A DNA stretch of 64,000 nucleotides. Origin: Argopecten irradians (taxonomy: Eukaryota; Mollusca; Bivalvia; Pectinida; Pectinidae). The translations under genes and the position numbers were made by a program. The stretch's first letter is position 1, and each line of letters opens with the position of its first letter. This document shows positions 1-11,594 of this stretch, in pieces. The stretch covers positions 11,393,905 through 11,457,904 of the forward strand of contig NC_091139.1 of NCBI RefSeq assembly GCF_041381155.1, in the 5' to 3' direction. Under the pieces are notes generated by a model. It was not told the origin of the DNA and did no database searches. It was given only the letters and a program-made list of their open reading frames with translations.

Positions 1-1260
1 ATTGTTTGTTTTTAATTCTTCACGTGAATCCAAGGGAGTTAATAATACAGAGAATAGGGAGGGTTGGGGAGTGCGGAGGGTTAGATGAATTTGACTAATT
101 ATGTACGTGTGCATGATCAACTGATATGTCGATAGATATAATTTGACCTTGAACCCTATGGCGAAAAGGCTGGTTCTGGACATGCATGTACATTGTTTGC
201 TACAATATCAGCAAATTTCAAGTGATAGATTTAAATAATAAACCATGTATTTAGATAACATTTAAAGAAGTAAAATGAATTTTTATAATATGACTGCTCT
301 GGTATTTTACATATCCTTAAGATTCAATCATGTAAAATACTTCAGTTTTGGTTGTAAAATGAAATTTTCAAGATAATGTATCCAGATTATATCTTAACAT
401 ATATTTGTACGTATACTGCCTGATCATTTGATGAAAGTGACAGTTTACACTTTGAAACCGCAAATAAATAATACCAATTGAGTAACAATATTAATTATAA
501 ACTATACTTTCCAAACGAAGAAAATGTTTAGAAACGTTCTTATTTATTTTTACAACGTCAGTTGATCATCAGTTGCATATTTCTAACTACTGCCATGTTT
601 ATATTCGTATTGCTATATAGATTATCACGACGTCTTATATGTATTAATCAAACCCATTTAAATAACATTTGAAATTATTTGTTTAGTTGACATCAACAGA
701 CATACTACAATGTACAATAGTTTATTACATTTTATCTTTTAGGTCGCAATGTCCAGAAATTAAGCACTCAGCTTAAAGGCCCGATATCTGTGTCTATCTT
801 ATTTTTTTCATGATTTAGAAGAATGTTGAAAAAAGTCATGTTGTAAATCATGCAGAGACAGGACTAAATCGAAGTCAAGATGAGCGATAATGTTTCAAAA
901 ACTTTTGATAAAAATCAAATAAATATTGAACATCCCTAGGTGGGTCCCACTTAGTCAAACAAGGCGAAGTTAGCCGATATTGTAACGTCGTTGCCGCAAC
1001 CATTACTACATAACGTCTGTCCGAACTCTTCCGAGAACGGGTCATGAATTTTCCGACTTTAGTTCGGCAACAATCGTTACTTCTATGGCGACCAGTTTAA
1101 AATGAAGGCATGTTTACAAGTATCGACTTTCAACAACTGCTGTACCAAAGTTATTAAGAATTCATTGTAATTATTCTTTGATATAACTTAATATCAACTA
1201 TATCAATATCGGGGTCGAATATAACTTGTATATTTGTTGATAGTTACGTATAGTGTGGCT
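1..1260. other. Left-flank intergenic sequence
   Basis: AT-rich sequence with no convincing reading frame on either strand and no repeat I could pair with another part of the window. It precedes the first duplicated FAM89-like unit, whose similarity to the second unit begins near 1260. Confidence 0.5.
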
Positions 1261-3324
1261 TTAAGGATGTGAAGCTTGCAACCAGCAAAGACAACTAGCC
1301 AGGCTATTATAGCTGAAGGTTGCCGAGTGTTCCCGGGTATTGTGACTTTTCTCATACTAAAAAAGCCGGTAATTCCTGAGTATTCTGAGTGTTAAGGCTT
1401 GAAAACAAAAACAAAACAATCGCTTATGTTAAGTTATCTTAATTAAATATATATTAATGATAAAACACATGATTACAATGTCCGACTTAGTTAGTACCTT
1501 TGAATTCAAGTCCACCATAAATAAACTATGATGCTAATGACTGGTTATTTCGGAATGTACATTTAATGTTCTATCCCCTGGAAGAATTACCTGGACAGTT
1601 CAAAAGGTCATTCATTAAGTTAATAAACTGTCTGAATTACGACTCTCTTGACCTTGATCTACTTATTTTTGAGAATTTAACCCCAAGATGGCCATTGTCT
1701 AACCTTTGTATGTGTGGGCAAAACCTACCCAATAGCTCAATATATAATGGTAAAATCGGGAATTAATTTAATATATGTATCATCATAATATAATCAGGTC
1801 ACAGATAAGTAAGTGTACTGTATGATCGTTAAACACGCCACGTGAGGTAATTTAATTATTTGTCAATTATAGCTACCATTGCAGGTGAGTACGACCTACA
1901 GAGATTGTTTGAGGTGTCACCACTATTGTTCTCTTGACTTGATACTAATAATGCTAATAATCAGATTGATAAGTCAACATCGTGTGGGCTTTGTCTTACC
2001 TTCGTAGGTACCGACAGTACCTGTCATTTCATACCTGGTTGTTTTATCAATTATCAAGTGTTATTGACATCTCGTCTAAATTGAGATACTAAACACCGAA
2101 GTGATATGTACCACTGAATCCTTAATCCTTAAATATTCGTTTAACATTAGGACGAAATTTTCAATTTGTACATGGCTATACAATATTTTACCCGGAAATG
2201 AATGAAATCATTTTCTTTAATTTTGTTAAAAGTATTCTATTCTGTATTTAATTACTACAACATGAACATTCCATCGTAAAGTCATATGCTCTATTATTCG
2301 CATTCCTTCAAAATACATACCAGGTGTTAATGTTACGACAATGCTGTTGTTAAATCAGGTTATTACTAACATTGTAATACATCGTTTGTTGGTCCTGTGC
2401 CTGGATACTAAGGAATGTTAAATATTTCTGGAGCGCAAGGTGTGTTCGATAATTTTAAAACACTTTAGCTAACGGATTACCTTATGAGGTAGTACTTGAT
2501 TGCATTCAATGCGTGGTACCACGCAGTCAAAGTTTGAAGGCAATAGCCATTCATCCTGGCGCAGTATACACATTCAATTATCTTAATTAAAACATATTTT
2601 ATCATTCTAGCATTTAGAAAATGCATAAAATATTGATGATTAAAAGTATAATTATATAAACATATACATGTAGTAATGTAATACAAATTTTCTTAACAAT
2701 ATTTACAAGAATTGTATTTTTTTCAGAGTTGACGCCTTCATCTATATTTCTATCCTAATAATATAGACCTTTAATCTGCTATTTCTACTATGTTAACATT
2801 GACAATTTTATGTCTACATAATTTGATGTCAGCAGATTTATCAAAAGCTAATATTAAGGAAGCTAAGGCTATAAATAATGATTTTTAAATCATGCTAACG
2901 AAACAGGGCCTACAGAAATATAATACATAAGTGCATCATATCGGTTGATCCTTGGTTTCCTTATTGTTAAAATTGTGCATGCCTCATGGAAAATGTTGAC
3001 AGTTTGTTTCATTTATAGCTAAGAACAAACCTGACATTCGTAATATTTAGGCTTCAATCAGCTGTCATTCTTTATATACCAATTCAGTTAATGTTTATAT
3101 TTTAAGGTCACTATTACTTCTTGTTAATTACTTCGGAGAGGTCTAGATATTACAATAGCTATTGTCTTACATGATGACGTTGTAATAATAGGCATCACAA
3201 TTAACCCACAGACGGGTCCCCTAGAGAGATAATGGTCATTGCTATTGTTATATTGTCAGCGTATGTCAGAAATAGACTACCGTAATACTAATCAATTACG
3301 TAGACGGGGGTCTAACAGTATACA
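1260..3324 (+). promoter_or_regulatory. Long duplicated upstream region of FAM89-like gene 1
   Basis: This stretch has no gene but aligns by eye, block by block, with the upstream regions of the paralogues. The matches are with 5495-8230 directly, and with 13450-15000 and 10681-11210 in inverted orientation. The best-kept blocks are at about 1880-1943 (caggtgagtacgacc ... ttctcttgacttgat) and 1991-2036, which contains the palindrome GGTACCGACAGTACC. A proximal block TTAACCCACAGACGGGT lies at 3201-3217. Between these blocks the copies differ freely. That could mean regulatory constraint or only duplication age. Confidence 0.55.
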
Positions 3325-3333
3325 TATATAAAA
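3325..3333 (+). promoter_or_regulatory. TATA box of FAM89-like gene 1
   Basis: TATATAAAA lies 85 nt before the conserved start codon at 3410. The paralogues carry the same box at 8234, 13445 (-) and 17539 (-), each 85-93 nt from the start codon. Confidence 0.7.
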
Positions 3334-3409
3334 CAATAGCATCCGTAAAATTCGTTACTTGAACAGAAGCTGTACTAGTAAGTTGACGTTAGCAATTTTT
3401 TGTTTCATT

Positions 3410-4213
3410 ATGGTTCAGACCAAGTCTGTAGATGCTGAGGTTAATATTGAGGGACAAAACGGATGTCTGGATGGAATAGACATCAACAACAGTTGTCGGC
3501 GGGTGTATCTGAGGAGGATGGAGTCTATAGAAAAATGTAAAAGATCAGTGACTCCAGTTGTTACTGATACACAAACAGCTATTGGATCAGCCCTGACGAG
3601 ACTTCGAGAGGAAATGGTAAGGCTAAGTTTGAGTTTATATTTTACGTCAGTTGTCGGCAGAATATGTTGGACATTTAATTTTATGTATTTTCCCTTTTTA
3701 ACATTGTAAAACAGGAATCATATTTGAAAAGATAAGCAATAATCATCCACTTTATCAATAGTTAATATAGCAACGATTGATTCAAGAAGTTTATAAATAG
3801 TTGTGTCTTCTATACATTGTAATACTTTGATTATAATTTTGTCTTTGTAGGTGGGTCTGATGGACCAAGACGCTGGTCTGATGAGACAGATGCTGATTCT
3901 GAACGAGAAGGTAGAGGAGCTGAAGGCCAACAACTTCTGTCAGATAAGTAAAGAAACTCTGGATAGTACGGATAGTTTATATGAAGTAGACGGACAGACG
4001 GGCAAATATATTATGGAAAGCGAAGACAGTCTTTATCAAACGGACGAAGAAGGGTCCAGAGGATGTTCGTCTGATGAAGAAAATGGTTCTGACTTTGGTA
4101 CAGACGACTCTGGTTATTCTGATTTGGACGATGATGTGTCTAAATCACTGGATACAAATACGGAAGAATTAGTAGATGCATTCGAGAAATTATTGGATTT
4201 CGACACTAACTGA
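3410..4213 (+). CDS. FAM89/LURAP-like small adaptor protein, gene 1
   Basis: There are two coding exons, 3410-3616 and 3851-4213. They are joined at a phase-0 intron (atg|gtaagg ... tttgtag|gtgggt) and give 189 residues. The start MVQTK is chosen because all four paralogues begin there; an in-frame Met 17 codons upstream (3359) is not shared. The N-terminal part carries a CRRVYLRRMESIEKCKRS segment. The exon junction lies in ALTRLREEM|VGLMDQDAGLMRQ, followed by a predicted helix (MLILNEKVEELK). The C-terminal half is acidic, with DSLYxxD motifs and DDSGYSDLDDD. The order RVY..R, then LRKEMVGL..LD.SLL, then an SDDEE-type acidic stretch matches what I remember of FAM89/LRAP25 and LURAP1. These are cytoplasmic adaptors linked to MRCK/LIMK and myosin-18A in actin control. 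The family call rests on motif order only, and the role is inferred from vertebrate members. Confidence 0.8.
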
Positions 4214-5128
4214 AATAATAATCTGTCATATGATAAGAAGTGGAACTATTCAACCCTGAGAATGATGTCAGATGACCCCTGGAGGTTACACGTTGACGTT
4301 TACGAAACACTCTGGTTATGATGACGTCTGAGAACGCTCCCAAAGAGATGGTAACTCTACAGATATTCTGATAGGTAATTATTAAAATTTCATTCATTTC
4401 TTATATCAATCTGAAATCGAATGATGTAAGTTTCGTTTTACACAACCTATGTTTCGATGTAACAGTTTAGATTATACTATAAACAACCTTTTCTTATCAA
4501 GATTGTATACATGTATTTCACGGAAATCTTCCAAATGAGTTTGAACCCACTGAATATATATGTGTATAGGGTATGCAATTTATATCATTTATTATCATTT
4601 TTCAATTTGTACACTTTCAGAAACAATCACTCATCCCAGATCTACAAACGGGTATCGGAAATGGACCATTTATAACAACTATATCCCAGATTGTACCTGA
4701 ACAGGTAACCGGATTTTTGTGTTGATGTCGGAATCAGGGAACCTCTCGTATAGACCGAAATGACTAATGAATTATTTTGTGACGACGGCATCATAATGAT
4801 AACATAGGACGACTTTGGTATTCCAGGAGTTATACGCCAACTCGTCCTAAAACAGTGGTGTGCGGAAGTCCTTGAACACGTCGGTGTTGTATACGCTATA
4901 CGAACGTACTTGTCTGTGATCGTAGACCAGGAAAGCTATTATCGGCAGTCTATACATTGAGTCCATTACATCATATATCCGGACAACTTTCACAACGGTA
5001 TTAAATAACACTGAATCATGATTTTGAGCGTTTTAAATATTAAATTTGTTGTGCAACAGTAAAGGTAATTGGTATGAACAGATCTAACTCTTTTTTTAAA
5101 TGAACCAAAATGAAATATCAATAATAAA
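4214..5128 (+). other. 3'UTR of gene 1 with a conserved intron and poly(A) signal
   Basis: After the stop, the exon continues to a donor at 4374|4375 (ctgatag|gtaatt). An acceptor follows at 4620|4621 (actttcag|aaaca), so a third, non-coding exon is predicted. Both sites are preserved in the three close paralogues. AATAAA at 5123-5128 is the likely poly(A) signal. A stem-loop (AGGACGA ... TCGTCCT) lies at 4806-4848. Confidence 0.65.
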
Positions 5129-7215
5129 AAAAACACAATCACTAAATGTATTTTGTTGTTGTACTTAATGATTTTCTTCTTGGTGCAAAAATGTGAAATG
5201 TGAATAAACGATATACCGCAGTCATATATATCATCTCTATTAAACTATCAGGAATAAGATTGCGACATTGGAGATGTCACACATTTCTATAGATTTTGCT
5301 ATGGAATGGTGAGATTATTGTAATGTGTGGTTGCTTTAGATCCCAAAATCATGACAGATAGCAGTAAAGACTTTTAATTGAGAGAGTAATACTGTAAAGA
5401 AACCTCACTTCATAATTTCATCTAGTGGCTTATTACTAAATCGATTAAGTTTTTCAGTTTACTGTTAATATAAATTTGAAACTCACGTTTGCAAGTTGTT
5501 GGGAGGTGAAGTTCGCGGTTTTCCTGCGGGTAGTTTGCTTTTCACAAACACCGAAACCCGACAATTCTTGAGTGACCTTGGGTGTTTCAGGTTCTAAAAC
5601 AAAACTCAAATCATCGCTTAAAATATGTCAGAATTATTTTTGACTGAGTTTGTATCTTTGGATTCAAGTCCGTCAAAAGTAACCAAGTAACCAAATTAGT
5701 ATACCAATGACTGATCATTTCGGAATTGCCTTAGATGGTTTAATACCCAGAGTTACCTGGACAGATAAAAATAATAAGTTGAGTTTATGAACTGTCTGAA
5801 TTACCGCTCTCTTGACCTTGTTCTAATAAAGGTATATTTTAACCCACAAGAAGGCCATTGTCTTACCTTTTTATATGTGGATGTAACCTACCAAATAGTC
5901 TTATATACTATGGTTAATTTCAGAAATTCATTTGATCATTATAACATAATCAGGTCATAAACATAAATAAGTAAAGTGTACTGTATGATTGCCGCTGTGT
6001 GGTAACGTTATAATTTGTCAATTTTATCTACCATTGCAGGTGATTACGACCCCCAGAGATTGTTTGAGGTGTCAATCTATTGTTCTCCTGACTTGATTCC
6101 AATCTTGTTTATAACTAGTGAGATAATTTAACCTCGTGTGAGCTTTTGTCTTACCTTTGTAGGTACCGACAGTACCTGTCATTTCACACCTGGAACTTTT
6201 TCAATTATCAAACTTTATTGGCATCTCATCTACATTTTTATTCGAAACACCAATTTAGTGATAATACAACTGAATCCATAATCATTCAGCATTAAGGCGA
6301 AATTTCCAGTTTGTAAATGGCTCAACAGCATTATACCGAAAAATAATTCAAATTTTCTTTAGAATTGCATTAAATGTGATTAAAATAAATTATTATAAAA
6401 CTACCGTCATTAGATTCCAATAATTAGTGTCTTTGATTCAATCACTTTTTATGGACTCTTTTGTTACGTGGTATTGAGTCTGAGATAAGAAAAGAACCAC
6501 TTGTGAATAATAAACGCATACTTTGTCGCACATTCTTTACGTCACTAAAAAGTAAGAACAACTTAATTAGTTTATTTCTAACGATTCTAGAATCATTTTG
6601 AAAACAGGTTGGATGTTAATGACGAAGTATTTATGGGTTTTCCTGTTTTATGTTTTGTATTTTGTTTACATTCCTAAAATATATACCTTAATGTTATTAT
6701 TGTTAATTTGTTAATTCTATTATATACTTCAACATGACCAATCCGTTGAAATCGTAAGGTCATGTGACCTTTCATTTGCATTCCTATCAAAATATATGTT
6801 GGTGTTAATGACAAGAAAATGCTGTCAGTAAGACACATCATCAGTAACATTGACATACATCGTTTGTTGGTCCTGTGCCGAGATCTCTCACTTCGTCGAG
6901 GTGTGTCATATTACGGAATGCTAGATATATCTGAAACACTGACGTAAGGTGCACGTGTGTTCAATACGCTATGGTAGCCAACGGGTGCTAGCTCCTTATG
7001 AAGTAGTACATTGATAACATTCCAAGCATGGTTATATCACAAGGTCAACGTTTGAAACAATGGCCATATATCCTACATTCATCCGGTGTAATTTACTCAT
7101 ATAAATATTTTGATCAATAATAGATCCTATTTCAGCATATAGAAGAGTATATAAAATACTGATTTTCAAACAATCGTCCTCTAGAGGGAGAAAATATGTA
7201 ATTTAAACAGTAACA

Positions 7216-7390
7216 ATGCATCTTCTTTTACAAATATTCGGCTTCATGGCCATCTTCTGGTACATGGAAACAAAAAACCAGTTATGAAAATCAATCTTGA
7301 ACTTCTTGATCAAGAAATAGATTAAGATTAGCTGTTTTTGGTTTCATGTACCTGAAGATGGCCAAGAGGTTCAAAATTTGTAAATATAAA
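7216..7390. repeat. Inverted-repeat element (foldback, MITE-like)
   Basis: The left arm around 7218-7262 (tggccatcttctggtacatg) is an imperfect reverse complement of the right arm around 7345-7388 (catgtacctgaagatggcc). The arms are about 43 nt and enclose about 80 nt. Gene 1 lacks this segment at the matching place, so it probably inserted after the unit duplicated. The element family was not identified. Confidence 0.55.
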
Positions 7391-7432
7391 GTATTAGTAA
7401 TTAAAATTTGTAAATATAAAGTATTAGTAATT
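7373..7432. repeat. 30-bp direct tandem duplication
   Basis: Two identical, adjacent 30-nt units (7373-7402 and 7403-7432) both begin aaaatttgtaaatataaag. Perfect identity suggests a recent slippage event at the edge of the inverted-repeat element. Confidence 0.85.
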
Positions 7433-8233
7433 AAAGATGTATTAATATATGTAATAAAAACACACATAGAATTCTAAACCTGCAAAAATGGACAGTTTGA
7501 TAGCTTTTACTACTTTGTTAAAATTATCAATTTTGTTGAAGTCTGCATAATTTCATAATGAGGAAAAACGGTATAAAGCTAGTATATTAATAATCCGAAA
7601 TAAAAGGCCAAAATAAATAAATTCAAAGTAAAATCAAAATCATTTCTATGGAATATATATTCAGCCACTATAGGGCCTTCTTCAGTCCGAAATAACACTA
7701 ACACAACGTGTTTGTCTACATGTCTGCATAATTTCATGTTGGCAGTTGTTCTACAGATAATTTATGGTTGAAAATAATTAAGTCTATATATATTTATTTC
7801 AAAAAGTATACAAGCGAAACTCGGAAAAATGAAATACGTAAGTGCATCACCTAGGTTGACTTTTTGCTTCCTTAATGTTAAAATTGTGCATTTCCCATGG
7901 GATTGTTGATTTTTTACAGCCAGGAATAAATCTGACATGGTTCAAATGTAGGCTTCAATCAACAGTGAATATTTAAAAAATAATATAAAATATTCACCCA
8001 GTTTCGGATTAGACTTGAAGGTTACTCTCACTTCTTTGTAATTACTCCGAGGAGGTCTAGATATTACAAGATCTATTGTCTTACATGACGACGTTGTAAC
8101 AATGGGAATCACAATTAACCCACAGACGGGTTCCCCTACAAAGATAATGGTCATTGTTTTTGTTATATTGTCAGTGTATGTCAGAAGTAGACAACCGAAA
8201 ACAACCAAAATTGCATAGGTGGGGGTTTAACAG

Positions 8234-8242
8234 TATATAAAT
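8234..8242 (+). promoter_or_regulatory. TATA box of FAM89-like gene 2
   Basis: TATATAAAT lies 86 nt before the start codon at 8320, matching the spacing in the other paralogues. Confidence 0.7.
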
Positions 8243-8319
8243 ACAACAGCATCTATAAAATTTCAATATTTACACAGGCACATTACTAGTACGTTTACGT
8301 TAGCAAACTTTGTTCCATC

Positions 8320-9066
8320 ATGGTTCAGACCAAGCCTGTATATGTTGAAGTTAGTATTGAGGGGCAAAACGGATGTCTAGATGAAATAGACATCAACAAC
8401 AGTTGTCGGCGGGTGTATCTGAGGAGGATAGAGTCTATAGAAAAATGTAAAAGATCAGTGACTCCAGTTGTTAAACAAACGGCTATTGGATCAGCCCTGA
8501 CAAGACTTCGAGAGGAAATGGTAAAGATATTTTGAGTTCATGTTAAAAATCATTTGTAGATAAATATGTGTGACATTTATCGTATTTTCTTCTTTTATAC
8601 AAAAACGAGAATCGATTTTGAATATGTAGGCAACATCGTGTTTTATAACTATATATTGCATTAACATGATTATACTTTTCCTTGATAGGTAGGTCTGATG
8701 GACCAAGACGCCGGTCTGATGAAACAGATGCTGATCCTGAACGAGAAGGTAGAGGAGCTGAAGGCCAACAACTTCTGCCAGATGAGCAAGGAATCCCTGG
8801 ATAGTCGGGACAGTTTATATGAAGTAGAAGGAGAGACGGACAAATGTATTATGGAAAGCGAAGACAGTCTTTATCAAACGGACGAAGAAGACCCCGGAGG
8901 GTTTTTATCTGATGAAGTAAATTATTCCGTCTTTGGTACATACGACTGTGGTTATTCTGATTCGGACGAGGATATGCCTAAGTCAATTTCCGCATCACTG
9001 GAAAGCGCAAATACAGAAGAAGTAGTGGATTTGTTCAAGAAATTGTTGAATTTCGACAGTGACTGA
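8320..9066 (+). CDS. FAM89/LURAP-like small adaptor protein, gene 2
   Basis: The exons are 8320-8520 and 8689-9066 (donor atg|gtaaag, acceptor ttgatag|gtaggt, phase 0), giving 192 residues. It starts MVQTKPVYVEV and keeps the CRRVYLRRIESIEKCKRS segment, the ALTRLREEM|VGLMDQDAGLMKQ junction and the helix. The acidic tail is a little longer than in gene 1, and the DSGYSD motif reads DCGYSDSDEDM. The last residues FKKLLNFDSD correspond to FEKLLDFDTN in gene 1. It is a direct tandem duplicate of gene 1, 4.9 kb apart, and both exons stay open with conserved splice sites. It is therefore probably functional. The family assignment and role carry the same uncertainty as for gene 1. Confidence 0.8.
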
Positions 9067-9976
9067 AACAATGAAGAGTAGTATGAGAAACTCTCCGTCA
9101 GAAAGGAAGGTATCAGGAATCGTGTGAAGATCACACTCTGATAGATATAAAACACCCGGGGTATGGTGACGACTTCTGGGAACGCTTATAATCTACCCCT
9201 ACCTCTTGGACCTTCTGATAGGTAATTATTTAAAGCCATTAGCTTCTTATTTTAATCTATAATTGAATTATGAAAAATTGCTCTTTTCACATTATTTTTC
9301 GATAAAACACCTTGAAATGAAAAGTGTAAATAACTCGTACTTATGAGAGGTGTATAACATACTGGAATCTTCCAGATTATTTTGAAACCACTGCATATGC
9401 ATGTGTAGGGTATGTATTTGACATTTTTTTAATCACTTTTCAATTTGTATACTTTCAGAAACAGACACTCAACCCAGATCTACATATAAACGTGTATCGG
9501 TTATTGAAGTCTACAATGGATCAGTTATCATAAATTTATCACAGATTGCGTTGTACCTAAACAGAAACCTGGAATTATGGTCGACGCTGGAATCAGAGAA
9601 ACCTCTTATATAGACCGAAATGACTAACTGATCATTTTGTGACGACAGTATTGTTGTGATCACAAACGACGAGTTAGGGGTCTCAGGAGTTTGGTGTCAG
9701 CTCGCCCCCAAAAGACCATAAGTCCATAAACACTATGGTGTAATCTTCACTATTACGAAGGTACATATGTGAGATCTTAGACCAGGACTGATATTATAGA
9801 CCATTGAGTATATTACATCATGTATTCGATCAACTTTCACAACGGTATTGACTAACACTGATTCGTGATTTGTAGCGTTTTGTATTTCTATTCTCCGCAA
9901 ACGTAAAAGAAACCTTTGGTCTAAACAATTCTAAATCTTTTCCTCAATTGTAATACATTGAACTTTCAATATTAAA
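9067..9976 (+). other. 3'UTR of gene 2 with a conserved intron
   Basis: The donor is at 9221|9222 (ctgatag|gtaatt) and the acceptor at 9458|9459 (actttcag|aaaca), matching gene 1. The exon after the intron holds a weaker version of the stem-loop at about 9669-9712. ATTAAA at 9971-9976 is a candidate poly(A) signal, close to the gene 1 position after alignment. Confidence 0.6.
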
Positions 9977-10680
9977 AAAATAACCACATGTATTTTGTTG
10001 TTGTATATTTATTATTGACATGATACAAAAAGTGAAATGTTGAAATTTAAATCATAAAACATGAATGCATGTGAGAATGCATAAATATGGCGAGGTATCA
10101 TAATTTTATAGATGCTGATATAGAATTGGTTGATTATTGTAATGTGTGGTTGTTTTGGATCCTAAACCTGGACAGATAGCAGTATATATATGTGTCTAAT
10201 TAACACAAAAATACATGAAAATAATTAATTTTGCTTTGCTGCATGTGCAATCATTCCATGTAGAGCATAATGCCATGGAGTTTGTATTTGACGCAATAAA
10301 TGATTTTAATTTTTTATCTTAAGTAAAATAAAAAGCTCAAGCTTTTCAGTGATATAATAGTGTAAAGTAAGTGGCACGTTTGGGGTATTATTTACAGACG
10401 ATATCAATACGAGATCGTAAAAGAAAGAAGAACATTAAAAGTGTATGGAACCAAAGAAACTGATCATTGCATTTATTTTAGGTTACTGGTGTATTGCAAT
10501 TCCCTACGGTCATATTCCATATCATCCTAAAGAAAATGAAGGAAATCATGCGTGGGTAATATGTTGTTGCTCGCCTGAATGTCAAACTTAATATTAAAGG
10601 ATTACAGATCAAGTGGTAGATATCTCTTTGCTGTTTATAAACACAATTTAGAAGAGATGTCGATAAAATGTGATACACTA
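9977..10680. other. Junction between direct and inverted halves of the array
   Basis: Similarity to the end of unit 1 (gtaatgtgtggttg ... gacagatagcag) continues to about 10195. From 10200 to 10680 I see no gene and no match to the other units. This is where orientation switches from direct to inverted. Confidence 0.5.
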
Positions 10681-11210
10681 CCAGGTGTGAAATGACAGGT
10701 ACTGTCGGTACCTACAAAGGTAAGACAAAGGATCACAAGGGGTTAAAAGATCTTACTTTTTATTAGGCATAACACGCATGATAAGTATCAAGTCAGGAGA
10801 ACAATAGCTGTGACACCTCTGGAGGTCGTACTCACCTGTAATGGTAGATATAATTGACAAATAATTAAGTTACCTCACGTGGCGTGTTTATCTATCATAC
10901 AGTACACTTACTTATCTGTGACCTGATTATGTTATTTTGATATCTAAATCGAACGATTTCCAGATTTTACAATTACCTTAGTCAACTGCAGAAGGTTAGA
11001 TACAAAAATACAAAGGTTACCTTCGTGTGGTTAAATTCTACTATTACTAGTCTAAGAGCAGAATCAAGAAGGCGGCAATTCAGACAGTTCATTATTCTCT
11101 CGGGGGTGTGTAACAATGTGTTGATCATGAATCTATAATCAACTTAAAGATTTATTCCTGACATAAGTGATGGTTGGCTCTGTAAAGCCTAAACACACTC
11201 AGGGACACTA
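10681..11210 (-). promoter_or_regulatory. Orphan inverted copy of the FAM89-like distal upstream module
   Basis: The reverse complement of this stretch matches the region upstream of gene 1 (about 1260-2036). It contains the block with GGTACTGTCGGTACC (10681-10727), the aggagaacaatagc block (about 10795-10850) and the acgtggcgtgt segment. No gene copy follows it in the expected place; the 3' flank of gene 2 lies there instead. It is probably a remnant of the inversion or of a lost copy. Confidence 0.6.
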
Positions 11211-11219
11211 AAACTGGTC

Positions 11220-11223
<4 letters not shown>

Positions 11224-11252
<29 letters not shown>

Positions 11253-11374
11253 GTGAAAATCAAAGTACCCAAAAGGAAAACCCGAACTTCGCCTCCCGAA
11301 AATTTGCCAACGTGAATTTCGAACATCAAACGCACAGGCATTGGGCAAGTGGTAACCACTCGGTCACAGCGATA
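11224..11374 (-). mobile_element. tRNA-derived SINE, minus strand
   Basis: Read on the minus strand, the element starts near 11374 with a tRNA-like head. An A-box-like stretch TGACCGAGTGGTTACCAC and a B-box-like GTTCGAAATTC (11324-11314) resemble Ser/Leu-type tRNA promoters. About 60 nt of body (gggaggcgaagttcgggttt) follow, then a run of about 29 A (T on +, 11224-11252). A related body fragment occurs at 5510-5560. Target-site duplications were not evident. It sits between the 3' ends of genes 2 and 3. Confidence 0.7.
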
Positions 11375-11594
11375 AAAAGATCAAAGGCTAGTGTTTCCAT
11401 ATCGCACACTTCGACCACTATGTATTGGTCACCTCATATAAAGAATCCGTAGGTCTCGACATCTTGCGACTTTTTATAAGACAATATCTTTGAGTGCTTT
11501 TTGTCGTTTCTTCGCTTCTTATCATCTCACATTTTTTGCATCAAGGAACGCATTTATATACAACAACAACATGGATTTGTTTTAATACTGCTAT

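Larger units (their letters stand above)
5390..8230 (+). promoter_or_regulatory. Duplicated upstream region of FAM89-like gene 2
   Basis: This is the counterpart of 1260-3324, carrying the distal blocks at about 6037-6101 and 6147-6193 (GGTACCGACAGTACC again). The proximal block TTAACCCACAGACGGGT is at 8115-8131. It is longer than in gene 1 by several hundred bases, mainly because of extra sequence between about 7165 and 7810 that includes an inverted-repeat element. No gene was recognised. Confidence 0.55.

Noticed and set aside
3359-3409. Upstream in-frame Met in FAM89-like gene 1
   Set aside because: It is not shared by the other paralogues, all of which have MVQTK at the aligned position.
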